Assembly (NCBI GenBank): GCA_022559845.1
Contig: JAHNEJ010001038.1
Coordinates: 62,001-126,000, forward strand
Direction of reading: 5' to 3'
DNA: 64,000 nucleotides
Origin: Amorphophallus konjac
Taxonomy: Eukaryota; Streptophyta; Magnoliopsida; Alismatales; Araceae
Position numbers and translations under genes: made by a program. How positions within the stretch are numbered: position 1 is the stretch's first letter; every line of letters begins with the position of its first letter. The notes beneath the pieces are model-generated. The model searched no databases, was not told the DNA's origin, and saw only the letters and a list, made by a program, of their open reading frames with translations. Below, in pieces: positions 11,405 to 22,859 of the stretch.

Positions 11405-11816
11405 AAATTATCCCGAGACAAATAGGGGATAACCCCGAATCAAAGTGGGGCTCTACGGGCAACGTGCCCAGTTTGTCAGCCCCCTCGCTCCCTATTACAA
11501 CCGGGGAACAAATCCCTTCATTTTTTTGCTTTTCTTTTCTTTGGTCGGGAGAATGAGAGACCATTTCATGGCATGGCGGGTGAAGCAGGCCTTATTAGTG
11601 TTGGTGGTGTTCATCTACTTCATCAGCTGGAGCTACTGAAGTTGGATGCAAATTTGATAGCGACGGCTTCTCACGTTCCTCTTCCATCTCAGCCTTCTCT
11701 CCACCATTGCGAACATCCACTAGAGCCTCGTATGGAAAAATGTTGACCCATTCTCCCGTCACTGTCGATGTCCTCAATCTAATTATAAATAAATATATAT
11801 ATATATTTATTTATTT

Positions 11817-11839
11817 AGAGAGAGAGAGAGAGAGAGAGT
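11817..11839. repeat. (GA)n microsatellite
   Basis: An AG dinucleotide run of about 11 units, preceded by AT-rich ATATATATTTATTTATTT. Confidence 0.95.
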
Positions 11840-13273
11840 GACATTTAGGTCATTTAATTGGGGAAAAGAAATATTCCAAAGAATGAAACTCTTTCCAAAC
11901 ATTTGCTACCACCAAGGACTCACATAAGAATGGCAACAGAGTTTTAAAGGGTATTTAGTAATATAGAGAATATAGGGATATATTCAGAGTTGGGATACAT
12001 TGTATTGACTGAAGTCTCATTATTTCAAAAAATAATAATAAATGTGTTTACACTAACTAGTAACTAGAGTTAAGTTAATAACATGTTATCCTACAAATAT
12101 TAAACAACTATTAGTGAGGACTTATTTTAGAATAATTAATAATGGATTATAGGTACTCATTTACTAGTATCTGTACTTTATCCCTTTTTATAATAAGTTG
12201 GACTTTAATCCACCAAACTCCGTGCATTCCTCCTTTGGTCATTCCAAGTTATGGGAAGACGGTGCGCAGTCATATACGAAATGAGAGGATCCATCCTTCC
12301 ACGTCCGTACCTAAGTATAGTGGTGTGACAATGAAACATACTATCAATGATACAAAAAAAAAAGCTAGAAATATTTCATCAAAGTTTGCTCCCCAATACT
12401 AATATATTTTATCCGATCTATTATGTTCTTATTAGTTTGATACTTGTTACTTCGAGTTGATAACTAACATTTAGGGTACCATATATATTTGGAATCATAT
12501 ATATGAGAAAGGGTCTGACCGATTAGGATCTCTAATTAATAGTCTCATGTGTATTTTCAAACAAATCAAGATTGTGTGAATTAAGTGGAATCTCTAATTA
12601 ACCATGTTAATTACTTGCGTTTCCAACTAATTACAATCTATCGGGTTCTTGAGCTGCTCCAAATTTAGGACTAGAGAGTGGGATGAATTCAAGTCTCTTT
12701 CCTTTCCAAATTTAGGACGAAGAGACTGCGTACGGCTAATTTTTGGTACGTAGACAAGGGAGACAACTAATCTAGGAGTAAATGACCCTTGAGCTCACCC
12801 ATCAACTAACTCCTATGTACGTACGTACCTAGGGCAGCAAATCTTCTTGTTTAAAAATCTCTCACCCTTAATATTTTGCAAATAAATTTTTTGTCGCATG
12901 TTTTTACTAACCTAAAATGTAGGCCATTGAAAAAGATACAGAAAAAGAGCTTTTTCGTTAAATTAAATATTCTTGATAGTATTTCTAAAGGGGATTTGCA
13001 GTCCCAAGATTTTCCAAGAAATGGAGAGCCATATATAGGAAATAGTTTTTTGGAGAGTAAAAATCTATGATAAATAATTTTTAATAAAATTGAAACACGT
13101 ATTTGTAATTTTTGTTTTAAAAACTTGTAAAAATATAATCTTCAATTATGAGAGAGATAACTGGCTGGAAAATTTTCTCTGGGATATATTTTTTCGCTTA
13201 TATATCCCATGGGAAAATAAATCATGAGAAAAAAGAGAATATTCCAAGCATGTGATGATTTTTTTCCATCTAT
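11840..13273. other. AT-rich flank of the hAT insertion, no supported gene
   Basis: Frames of 60-86 codons (for example at 12142-12402) have no domain or codon pattern that would support a gene. Nothing else is recognised. Confidence 0.5.
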
Positions 13274-13281
13274 CTTTTCAT
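13274..13281. other. Target site duplication, left (CTTTTCAT)
   Basis: Identical to the eight bases after the right end of the hAT element at 20304-20311. Confidence 0.92.
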
Positions 13282-13656
13282 CAGGATTTGTCGACCCGTC
13301 CGACTCGGTCTCGGCGCGGGACGGGTCGGGTCGGGCGGGTCGCACAGCGACCCGGTCCGCCCCATTGGGCTCGCGACGCGTAGATTTTTTATTTTTTTTA
13401 AAATTTGTAATAAATTTATTTTGAAAGATTAAATGTTATATATATTTAAAAATATTAGAATGTAGAGTTTATTTAAGATAATAGATCCATACTAAATTAT
13501 ACATAATTAATTATATAAAAATTACATATTACACCGCTTAATTAAACATCATATTATATATAATACATAAAAATTTATTTCAATTACTAAATATGTAAAA
13601 GTAAACAGTGACATAATAATGACATTCATTCATGAAGTATAAAATACAAAAACTCA

Positions 13657-13778
13657 CTAATCCTCGTCCATCTGTGAAACCCGAATCCCAAAACTCACTC
13701 ATCCTCCTCATCTGTGTAACCCGAATCCCAAAACTCACTCATCCTCATCATCAGTGAAGCTCGAATCCCAAAACTCAT
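13657..13778. repeat. 39-bp tandem repeat at the 3' end of the BED gene
   Basis: Three units containing GTGAAACCCGAATCCCAAAA and CTCACTCATCCTC run across the stop codon of the BED-finger gene. On the coding strand they give the acidic FW/FTDDEDE-type ending, so repeat expansion has shaped or extended this terminus. Confidence 0.75.
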
Positions 13779-14301
13779 CATCAGATACATGAGACTGATC
13801 ACCCGTATAATCTAACTCTATCCTAGTGGGTGGAGGTACATGTGGGTGGGACTGAAAATATGTAACCATCTGCACAAATGATGGGTCGTGTGCTGCGGTG
13901 GAGGGTACATGAAAATCTGTAAAAAAAGTCCTCACTACATCTATAGCTTCAATTCTATCATGTGCGACTGGTGCTGGTGCTGGTGTTGGTGCTGCTCGAA
14001 CTCTGGACGTTGAGGAAGATCTTGCTCCGCCCTGTGCTCGTGGTGGAGGTACCCGGGAGGTAGAAAAAGATGTCCTCGGTGTGCTACGAGAACCATATCT
14101 ATCCTGTAACTGTGTCCGAAATGAATGTCGGACATCTCCCGGAACTCGGTCGCATGCACGAACATCGCGTCCCACTCCCGCAAGGTGCTCCGCAAACTTG
14201 TGTATGCCGGTGACGCGATGTTCGCAGTATCTACAGTGCACATGTCCATCACCCTCAACAGAATATCCATGCTCCCACGCAGGGTGACGCCGTCCGTCCA
14301 T
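13735..14301 (-). CDS. BED-type zinc-finger accessory protein of the hAT element
   Basis: An intact frame of 188 residues. Residues 1-60 form a BED-like finger: an aromatic WEHGYSVEG entry, C-x2-C (CRYC), AEHLAG and a later Cys (RACDRVP). The middle is Ser/Thr/Pro/Ala-rich with APTPAPAP, and the end is strongly acidic (DYTGDQ...SFTDDEDE). BED fingers in hAT proteins bind the transposon ends; here the finger stands alone without a catalytic domain. The start ATG lies a few bases after a splice-acceptor-like TTTATAG, so this could be a 3' exon or a cistron downstream of the transposase, whose reading ends at 14434. The decayed relative at 22542-22727 keeps the same finger, start and acceptor, so the arrangement predates this copy. 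Function is inferred. Confidence 0.65.
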   Translation of the reverse strand: MDGRRHPAWEHGYSVEGDGHVHCRYCEHRVTGIHKFAEHLAGVGRDVRACDRVPGDVRHSFRTQLQDRYGSRSTPRTSFSTSRVPPPRAQGGARSSSTSRVRAAPTPAPAPVAHDRIEAIDVVRTFFTDFHVPSTAAHDPSFVQMVTYFQSHPHVPPPTRIELDYTGDQSHVSDDEFWDSSFTDDEDE

Positions 14302-14433
14302 GATGACCTATAAATGATGTAAACGTTTACATTAGTAATTTCAATGACAAGTACAGAACTCTATATATGAAGAAATCTACAATTAATTATTAGTTAGTTA
14401 TAAATGTAACCAAATGATACATACTAATAAAGA

Positions 14434-17400
14434 CTATGGACCCAAACTGGGCCAGTGCCCATCTCCAAACAATCTGACATTAAATGTGATCCGCAGATAG
14501 GACAGATAGTCTTCATAGCGCATTGAATCTGAATAGTTCTCCCAGTACATGCGTACGTAGTATTCATACTGCTGCGAACCTTGTGCGTACACGACCTCTA
14601 CTGACGTAGCTGTGGCATAAGGATATGGATACGATGGGAAAAATAAACTACTGTTATCTGAGTCGCCATGATACATCGGCTGCTGCGGCCATGACCGTCC
14701 ATACGAGCTTCCAGATCCCTGGGAGTCATGTGTGCTCATGCTCTCAAAATCAGACAACATGCCTTGATAGCTGGTACTGTCTGCAACCTAACTTCCATAG
14801 TAGGGATCCCAATGATCAGCTGACCGTCTCGTCCCTGCCGGTGGAGCACCGTGGTCCTCATCTTGCGTGGCATGTGTGAAGTGCTGCTCCTCTGTCCATG
14901 CGCCATATTGACGGCCCCCAAGACCTCTACTATGACCACTGCTGTACTCTCTGCCACCAGCACTAGTATTCTAACGAGGACTCAGTTGGTCACCTTGAGA
15001 ACCACCACCTCCATGGGATAAAGACCCTGTCGGTATACTCTCAGCATCGGAGTCATGACTCCCACTAATGCGGGGCTCAACAGAAGGTTCGGGAGTGTCG
15101 TCATCTGCATTGGGATCTAATGTCTCCATGTCTGCAATATCTATCGGATTTAATGGTGGTCCCTTGTCCTTCTTGCTGGTGAATAATGTGGTCCATGATG
15201 ATTTTTTCTTCTGTGGAGCAGGGGGCGGCTTACATGCTGCATGTTGTGTCCCTCTAGATGCCTGAGAAGCAGAAGCCTGCTTAGATAATTTTTCAATTTA
15301 CTTTCTATTGTGTAAGTCTGTACGTATACCTGAGAAGACTGATTGGGTGCCTTAGCCTTAGATGTTGAGCGTCGGGGCGCAGCAGACTGAGATGGTTGTT
15401 TCGATGCTACCAAAGACTACACAATTGAAAGAAGAATATATTCAATTACCAATGAATTATATATTAACAAATGTAGAAATGACAATATAATTTCACCTCT
15501 CTAAATGAGGAACTCCCCCTAGCCTCTCTTGAAGTGGATAACCTTCTTGGTTCCGCAGATATTGAATGCCGCGGTACAGCAACTCGGGATCACTGTTCTC
15601 CCGCAATGTTGTCATTTGTCGGATCGACCTGCAATATATTGCTATCATACATCAATATATGACTATGCTATCTAATGAAATTTGCGATTCGATTTTCATG
15701 TATTAATTCACCTGAGGTGGCTCTTGACGCTCAATTAATGGGGGTTGGATCAATCGCTCCCATGCTGTATCATCGTACGCATACGATGTGTCTCCACCCC
15801 CAATGACGAGGTTTTCATCTAAATTAATTTCATCATCACGTCCCGTTGCTGAGTCGTCACCACCCAAATGCACATGGGTGTCATCTCCCTCCCCGACTGC
15901 CTCTTGTACAGCTGATGCGAGAAAAGTATTAGGCCGTGGTGTCTCGCCAGGTTCTTCAGTCTCCTCGTCCAATTCTGCCTCACCACGCTCGGTTGTGGCT
16001 CTTGCAACCCATGCTACCATAGGGTCATCATCGTCTCGCAAGTACACAGCATCCGTTAGGTCGTAATCTTTCTCTCCTCTCCTTGTATCCATTTGTACAT
16101 GCCGGACCTTTAGCCTCATGTTGTAATGAACATACACCATTTTGTCTAGCCTGCGGTGTGTTAGCCTATTCCTCAGCTTAGTATGCAAGAAGGAGAACGT
16201 CGACCAATTCCGCTCACACCCACTCGACGAGGATGTTTGCGATAGAACTCTCATTACGATCTTCCTTAATACGGGTGCACTTGTGCCGTAATTTAGCCAC
16301 CACTCAGCTGTGTTTAAGACAGATCACGTACAATATAATAATTAGATGTAAAAATTACTTCTCAAGACATAGAAGGTACATTGTGAAGACACATTACCTG
16401 GGTCGAGTCTATCACGACTGGCCATGGCATTATGTGTCGTAAATGAACCAATTCCCTCTCTAAATGTTTTCATCTGCATTATCAAAAAATATGAAGTGTA
16501 TATTTCATTTAATATTGTCAATGTTAAAATATCCAAGTATACCTCATTCAACGCATCAGCAACATCTGTTGGGGTGAAGGACAATCGGTCTACCACAATG
16601 TTGACCGATTCTATCAACGTATCGTCATAAGCAAGGGCCCGAGCATATTGGAAGGCCGGATGTAGATAGTACGCTGCAATCGTAAGACAATGAATTACAT
16701 ATTAATATCAACTGAAAATCACAGCTCATTGATTGGACGAGAATGTAAGTGTTTACCTGCCATGTGAAGATCGCGGCTCATTTGTCTGTCCCATCTGTCC
16801 TCCACAATCTCTAGAATGGTGGGTCCATATTTTTTGGACGTTGTAAGGATCTTCCGCTTGGCTACTTCTATTTTGCTGTACACCAACCCCATGGTTGATA
16901 CTCTATCCCCATCCACGCATCGTAGAACCTCATACAGTGGCTCTATCAATGACACTAATACCTTCACTTATTCCCCTAAATTCGAGGTGTTGACAATCCC
17001 GTCGACCTCCGCCCCTTCACATGAAGCAGCAAAAGAGGAACTCAGCCAGGTCTCACCTCTAAACATTTGCTTCAACCCATCCTTGTGCTTCAATAGGCTC
17101 TGCAATGCGATGTAGTTGGTGGTAAATCGTGTGATGCCAGACCTCAACAGTTCGCCGCCACAATGCTCCCTCATCCATGCCAATACAAGTCTGTGGTTGT
17201 AGATATATTTCGTGATTTTTTGTGCCACCTCGACCACAGATTTTACCATACGAAGCTGCCCAATCTCCTTCAGCATCAGATCTACACAATGCGCTGCACA
17301 GGGGGTCCAGAAAATGTGCCGTTTTTTCTTCATTAGCTCCTCCCCGGCCTTCTTATAGTTCGACCCATTGTCAGTCACCACTTGCACAATGTACTCCTCC

Positions 17401-18485
17401 CCAATCTCAGTCACCACTTGCTCCATCAATGACAAAATATATTGATGACTATGAATTTGACCAGACGCATCCACTGATTTGTGAAAGAATACCTGTCTGT
17501 CACAATAAACAAGGAAGTTGATCAGGCTAGATTTTATGGTACCTGACCATCCATCACACATCAGTGTGACTCCGTACTTTGTCCATTTCTGCTTGAATGA
17601 GTCAATGTAACTCTTGATCTCAGCAACCTGTTCGTCAAGGTATACGCCAGCCAATTCTCTCGCTGTAGGTGGCTGCACGTGTAGCCCAAGGACCTGTGCT
17701 TCCTGAAACATTGGCTTGTAGTAAGGGCTATTGGCTGCATTGAAAGGCAGACCCGCGTGGTGCCACCATTTTGCAACAGCCTGACCAAGCTTCCATTTAG
17801 GTCCCTTCTGGCCACACGCATCGTCCATCCTCGTTTGCTTGCCATGCTCTCGGGATAGTGCACCGGGCTCCACATCTTCAATGTTGATCGATTGTGTCCT
17901 TTTTCTTTGTGTCCCCGAGTCACCAGTCAATAAACTCCTTATGTCTCGTGGTTGTCGAGTCGTAGATGAACCACCACTCCCTGATGCTCCGGTCCTCGCC
18001 GCCTCGCGACTACGGACTACAGTCTCCTCGGGATGTCTTGACTCTTCCATGCTCTGACGTACTATCTCACGAAACTCGGCTTCGTATGGATCGTTCACAA
18101 TGACATACACATTAGCCTGCTCAGTACGTGCTTGTTCGTCTTCGTCACTTGGTGTCCATGCACATTCCTCCTCGTTGCTGCTGCTTGCTATTCCGCTCAC
18201 TGCCGCTTGATCCCTTTTCTTCTTTTTTTCCTTTTCTTGCATCTCAGCTCTCTTCTCCCGCAGGTGCCTAGCCATTGCAAGTTTCACATCTCTAGGCACA
18301 TGTGTACACCCAGCAACCTCAGAGTATCCTGTCCCGGCTCCTTCTGCCAAATACTTCTTCAACTGAGACACCCCTCCTCCCCGGTGTTCTATTTTACAAT
18401 AGTTACAACGCCAACACCTACGGTTTCCATCCAACAAAACTCCGTGTGACCACCCAATATCACTTGTTCGTTCCTTAGGAGCCAT
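14434..18485 (-). pseudogene. hAT transposase gene, about seven exons, with in-frame stops
   Basis: The start is ATG at 18483-18485. N-terminal BED-like finger: GWSHGVLL, CNYC, LKKYLAEG, then C and HVPRD. The usual His of LKxHLA is Tyr here. A DUF659/hAT catalytic region follows with LMCDGWSG, VVTDNGSNYKKAGEEL and CAAHCVDLMLKEIG. Exons inferred from GT...AG sites that keep frame: 18485-16757, 16673-16543, 16473-16398, 16307-15712, 15628-15497, 15416-15330, and 15276 to about 14434. Exon 4 has the hAT dimerisation motif (SSGCERNWSTFSFLHTKLRN). The tail is Gly/Ser/Tyr-rich and ends in a YYVRMYWENYSDS region. Stops interrupt the frame: TAA at 16968-16970, TGA in exon 5 near 15591, and two TAG in the last exon. 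The relative at 22.9-25.9 kb reads through the first, so these look like decay. The domain content is clear; the exon ends are predictions. Confidence 0.82.
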
Positions 18486-18599
18486 AGAGTGTTAAGGCCT
18501 AAAATTAAGAAATTCAAATTATGAAAATATATTATTTGCCATCTACAATTAACATTGAACATAATTTCATTATTTGCGTACCATGCAAGACTAAATTTA

Positions 18600-19230
18600 A
18601 TATTTAATACATGTTAATATAATTTAGTTCAAAATAATATCATTATTTCTATAACAAACATATAAGGTTGATATTTATAATTAATACATATACATTAACT
18701 TTAAAATTATTTATCACTAATTAGATATTTAAAATTACATCTCTAATTAAATTACATGACACATATAAATTATAAACATATCTAAATAAGTTACATTATA
18801 CATATAAATTAACTTTAAAATTATTTGTAAAATATTTATCACTATTTATATATTTAAATTATAAACATCTCTAATTAAATTATATTATAGTTCTAACGTA
18901 ACTTTAAAATTATTTATAAAATATTCAAGAGAGTTTACATTAAAAACATCTCTAATTAAATTATATTATATATCTAAATTAACTTTAAAATTATTTATAA
19001 AATATTCAACACTATTTACATTAAAAACATCTCTACTTAAATTACATTATACATCTTAATTACATTTAAAATTATTTGTAAAATATTTATCAATAAATTT
19101 ATATTTAAATTCAAAACATCTCTACTTAATTTAAATTATAAATATTACCTTTATTTTTTTGTAAAATATTTCTCACTATAGATATATTTAAATAAAAAAC
19201 ATCTTTAAAATTTTTTAAATTAATTATTAT
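18600..19230. repeat. Degenerate AT-rich tandem repeat, units of about 80-115 bp
   Basis: AACTTTAAAATTATTT recurs near 18697, 18811, 18900, 18981 and (as CATTTAAAATTATTT) 19062, each followed by AAACATCTCTAATTAAATTA-like words. It lies in the hAT element upstream of the transposase start, so it may act as promoter DNA or only as spacer. Confidence 0.75.
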
Positions 19231-19589
19231 ATTATTTTACGTCTACAACTAATAATGAAAATAATATCATTAATTCTACAAAATTAAATTTTAAATTTAA
19301 TACATCTCAATTAAATCTAATATTTAAACATGAATTAAGTAATATATCAAACATAAATGTATTTCTACAACATGAATTAAATGATATTTATATTATTTCT
19401 ACAACACGAATTAAATAATATATCAATATATTTAATTCTACAACATGAATTAAATAAAAATTATATTTTTTCTACAACATGAATTCAACAATACATCAAA
19501 AATAATATTAAACAATGACAATCTAACAAATTTTATTCTTATACTTTTTTAAATTAAAAAAGATATAAAATTTTAAAAAATTATTTTTT

Positions 19590-19960
19590 TTCCTCCCCCC
19601 CCCAACCGCCCTTGGCCCAGCCCCCCCCCCCCACGGTCGCAGACGCCCACCCCCCCGTCCCCCACGGTGGCAGACGCCCAGCCCACCCCCCCGCCGTCCC
19701 CCCACCGGCTGTCGGTGGCAGACGCCCAGCCCCCCCCCCCCCCCGTCGTCCCCCATGGTGGCAGACGCCCCCCCCGCCCCCCCCCCCCCCCCCCCCCCCG
19801 TCCCCCCACGGCCTGCCGGTGGCAGACGCCCAACCCCCCCCCCCCCCCGCCATCCCCCACCCCCACCTCCGTCCACCTCCGGCCAAATCCGGCTGGCAGA
19901 CGGCCTCCTCCCCCACCCCCACCTCCGGACACATCTAGCGGTCGACGCCCCCCCTTCCCC
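19590..19960 (-). repeat. G-run tandem array upstream of the transposase (G-quadruplex candidate)
   Basis: On the plus strand, modules GGTGGCAGACGCCCA alternate with C-runs of 5 to about 25 bases. On the minus strand, which is the coding strand of the transposase, these are G-runs. At least five modules occur 30-65 bp apart. Frames through the tract (poly-Gly or poly-Pro) are artefacts. The tract sits about 1.1-1.5 kb upstream of the transposase ATG, between gene and right end. Confidence 0.85.
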
Positions 19961-20303
19961 ACCCCCGATCATTTAAAAAAAAATTTCACCTACCTACCTC
20001 CGATTGCCGCCCTGAGCCGCCCAAAGCCGCCGGCCGCCGCTCTGATCGCCGTCTGCCGCCGCTGCACCGCCGTTCGCCGGTGGGAGGGATGGAGGGAGCC
20101 TCCCCCTTCGGCCTGTTAAATGGGCGAACCGCCCCGACCCGCCCGTACCGAGCCGGGTCCCGCCTCGCACCGGAGCGGTACGTGGCGGGACGCACGGGAC
20201 CTTGCGGTCCAGTGCGTCCCGTCCACGACCCCCAGCCCGTGTGACCCGGTGCCCGCCTGGGTCGGGTCGGGTCGTGCGGGTCGGGGCGGGACGGCAAACC
20301 CTG

Positions 20304-20311
20304 CTTTTCAT
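20304..20311. other. Target site duplication, right (CTTTTCAT)
   Basis: Identical to 13274-13281; it marks the right edge of the hAT element. Confidence 0.92.
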
Positions 20312-21656
20312 GCATTTACAAAATCTGTTCTTATTTTATCTATACTATAGATATATTATAAAAAAAGTGTCTGATTTTTCTCCTCCGGTTCAGTTATAAT
20401 TGTCTACTTTTTTTCGGGTCTGATTTTTTTCCTCCTCTTCAATTAGACTTGTCTGATTTTTTTTTTGAATTGATTTTTTCTTTCAATTCAATTAGAATTG
20501 TTCACTTTTTTTCTCCGATTCAATTATGTGTCTCTTTCAGTTCAAATTTTCATAACTCTCGTTGTTTCTCTTCCTTACAGAGTTTACAATAATACAATAA
20601 GGAATTATACTCTTTACGTTTAGAACTCTCGCAGGTGGAATCACACGTCAAGAGTCTTGTATCTATCTAAGAGTCCAGCCCATACATTATTAAGGGGTTA
20701 CAATAATAGATAAATATTTAAAATAAAAAATATTTTGTGAAGAAAAATTACACATTAATCACCAGAACTGCTAACAGTCTAATACTTTGTTACATTCTTT
20801 TTCAAGTCAGCCAGTAGTCCTCTCCAAATTGAGCATGCCACCAATATCTCCTGCATCTTCTCAAGGACAATGCACTCTATTAAATAGCTCCACTTAATTA
20901 GTCCCGAACAGTTGCACCGGCCCCTCCTTGCAGGCAAATAATTTCTTGGAAGGATTTTTCATTTGGGTCTCGTTTGGGAACAGAGGTAGAAAGTGTGGTT
21001 TTAGAACTCCTAATCATCGGAAAGTTCTGATAACATATTTTAGATGTTTATCAAATCGTCGACACACGTCCTTGACTTATGTGCATGGATGCTTCCAGGA
21101 CGAAGAAAGAGAAAAGGACTCAATTCTGAGCACCAGACTACTAAATTTGAGGGAGCTCGATCATGCGACCCAAGTTCGAGCGCTTATGCATACGATGAAA
21201 AGCCCCGACCCCGCAGCGTCGCGTGCGGTGTGAACTCTATTGAAAAGAGGGGGGCGGTGTGGACGTGATGTCAACCGAGACCTTAGTTTCTCTCTTCTCT
21301 CTCTCTCTCCCCCCCTCCCCCTGTTATTTATTAGGAAGAAGAATCTTACCATGTTATTTTACCGTAGGAGTACTTCGATAGAATGTTGAGGTTTTTCAAA
21401 TGGAATTGCACACAGATTTTTTGTTTCCCATTGATTATCTCACAAACAAAGTCTGCAAACGCGTGTTTTTTTTTCATATTTTTTGTTTTTGGGTGAAATA
21501 TTCTCCGTGATTTTCATGGACAGTTTAGAGAATGCGAACAACCCCCGACAAGTATTTCGGGGTCTTGTAAGAACTAAAACCTCCTCGAGACTTAAAATTT
21601 AAAGTTTCGCAAGTTCTGGATCGTTTATCAATATATGTAGTCGATGAGTTAGAAAT
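20312..21656. other. Between two hAT elements, no supported gene
   Basis: 20340-20530 holds T-rich repeats around TTTTTTCTCCTCCGGTTCA and TTCAATTAGAATTGT. Further right are CT-rich and AT-rich stretches. Frames at 20928-21268 overlap each other in different frames and have no recognisable domain. Confidence 0.5.
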
Positions 21657-22159
21657 CAAGATTTGTCCGTGTCGGCAGTGCCGATCATATCAGTCGTAGC
21701 TTAATATGGGATAATACGGTCGGTACGGCACTGTGAATTGGTACATGTCGAAAGATTTTTTAATTTTTTTTAATTTTTTTTAAAAAATATTTTTTTTAAG
21801 TTTTTAAGCATAAAATTCTAATACTAGTTCATTTAAGTCGTAAACTAATAGATTCATCCAAAGGATAATAGAATGTATTGTTTCTTTTTTTGTGATCGTA
21901 CACTCTTTCAACTATTATTAAGATACAAACGTGATTAATTACTCATTAGTAAATTTATTATGTACCAATAAAAAATACATAATTTTACACACATAACTAA
22001 ATATAATTACATATGTTAAACTATTAATACCTTATTTATTGTAATAACCTATTACACCTCTCAATTAAACATCATATTCAAAGAAATAAGAGAAAGATAA
22101 GTTAAAGTGAACATATACATAATTAACTTAATCATGATATCATTCAACTCCACTCGTAA

Positions 22160-22735
22160 AGTACAAAACGTGGAAGGTCACTAATCTGACTCGTCCGTGA
22201 ATCTCATATCCAAATCAGAATCAAATACGTGAGACTCAATCTAACTCTACCCTAGTGGGTAGAGATATATGTGGGTGAGTTCGAAAATATGTAACCATCT
22301 GTACAGATAATGGGTCATGTGCAGTAGTGGAAGGTATACGAAATCCTCTAAAAAAATGTCTAACTACATCTATACATGCATGTCTATCATATGCTACTGG
22401 TGGAACTGATGCTGGTGATGCTCAAACCCTAGACATGGAGGAAGATCTTGAACAACGTGGTGCTGGTGGTTGGGGAATCATAGACGTGGAAGATGATGTC
22501 CCGAATCTATTGCGAGAAACATGTCCCTCCCATAACTGTGCTCAAAAGTAATCTCGGACATTCTCTGGAACTAAGGAGCATGCACGGCAATCCCGTCCCA
22601 CTCCCATGAGGTGCTCTGTAAATTTGTATATGTCATTGACGCGATGTTGGTAATATCTACAGTGCACATGTTCATCACCCTCAACAGTGTACCCGTGCTC
22701 CCACGTAGGGTGACATCGTCCGTCCATGATGACCT
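22160..22735 (-). pseudogene. BED accessory gene remnant in the second hAT copy
   Basis: The start and finger are readable (MDGRCHPTWEHGYTVEGDEH, then CRYYQHR, FTEHLMGVG, ACSLVPENV). The second finger Cys is Tyr, and a stop follows at position 62. The remaining region aligns in order with the intact gene at 13735-14301 but in broken frames. The AG acceptor-like CTTATAG before the start is kept. Confidence 0.8.
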
Positions 22736-22859
22736 ATAAGTGTTGAACAGTTTTGTATTAATAACTTGAAGGGCAAGTGCAAAAGTCAAGACATAAAGAA
22801 ATAAATGATTAATTTATAGTTACGTATAAATATATGTAAATGATACATACTCCTAATCA

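Larger units (their letters stand above)
13282..20303 (-). mobile_element. Complete hAT-superfamily DNA transposon
   Basis: The ends are inverted repeats: CAGGATTTGTCGACCCGTCC at 13282 and, on the opposite strand from 20303, CAGGGTTTGCCGTCCCGCCC, matching at 16 of 20 positions and continuing into (GGGTCG)n-rich subterminal DNA at both ends. The eight bases outside each end are identical (CTTTTCAT at 13274-13281 and 20304-20311), the 8-bp target duplication expected of hAT elements. The 7,022-bp element carries a transposase gene and a second BED-finger gene, both on the minus strand. The ends are GC- and CpG-rich while the rest is AT-rich. The perfect duplication suggests moderate age, but the transposase has four in-frame stops, so this copy is probably not autonomous. 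Confidence 0.93.

Noticed and set aside
19523..20119. Long overlapping frames on both strands (poly-Gly, poly-Pro)
   Set aside because: They are translations of C/G-run repeats in all frames; no codon or domain signal.
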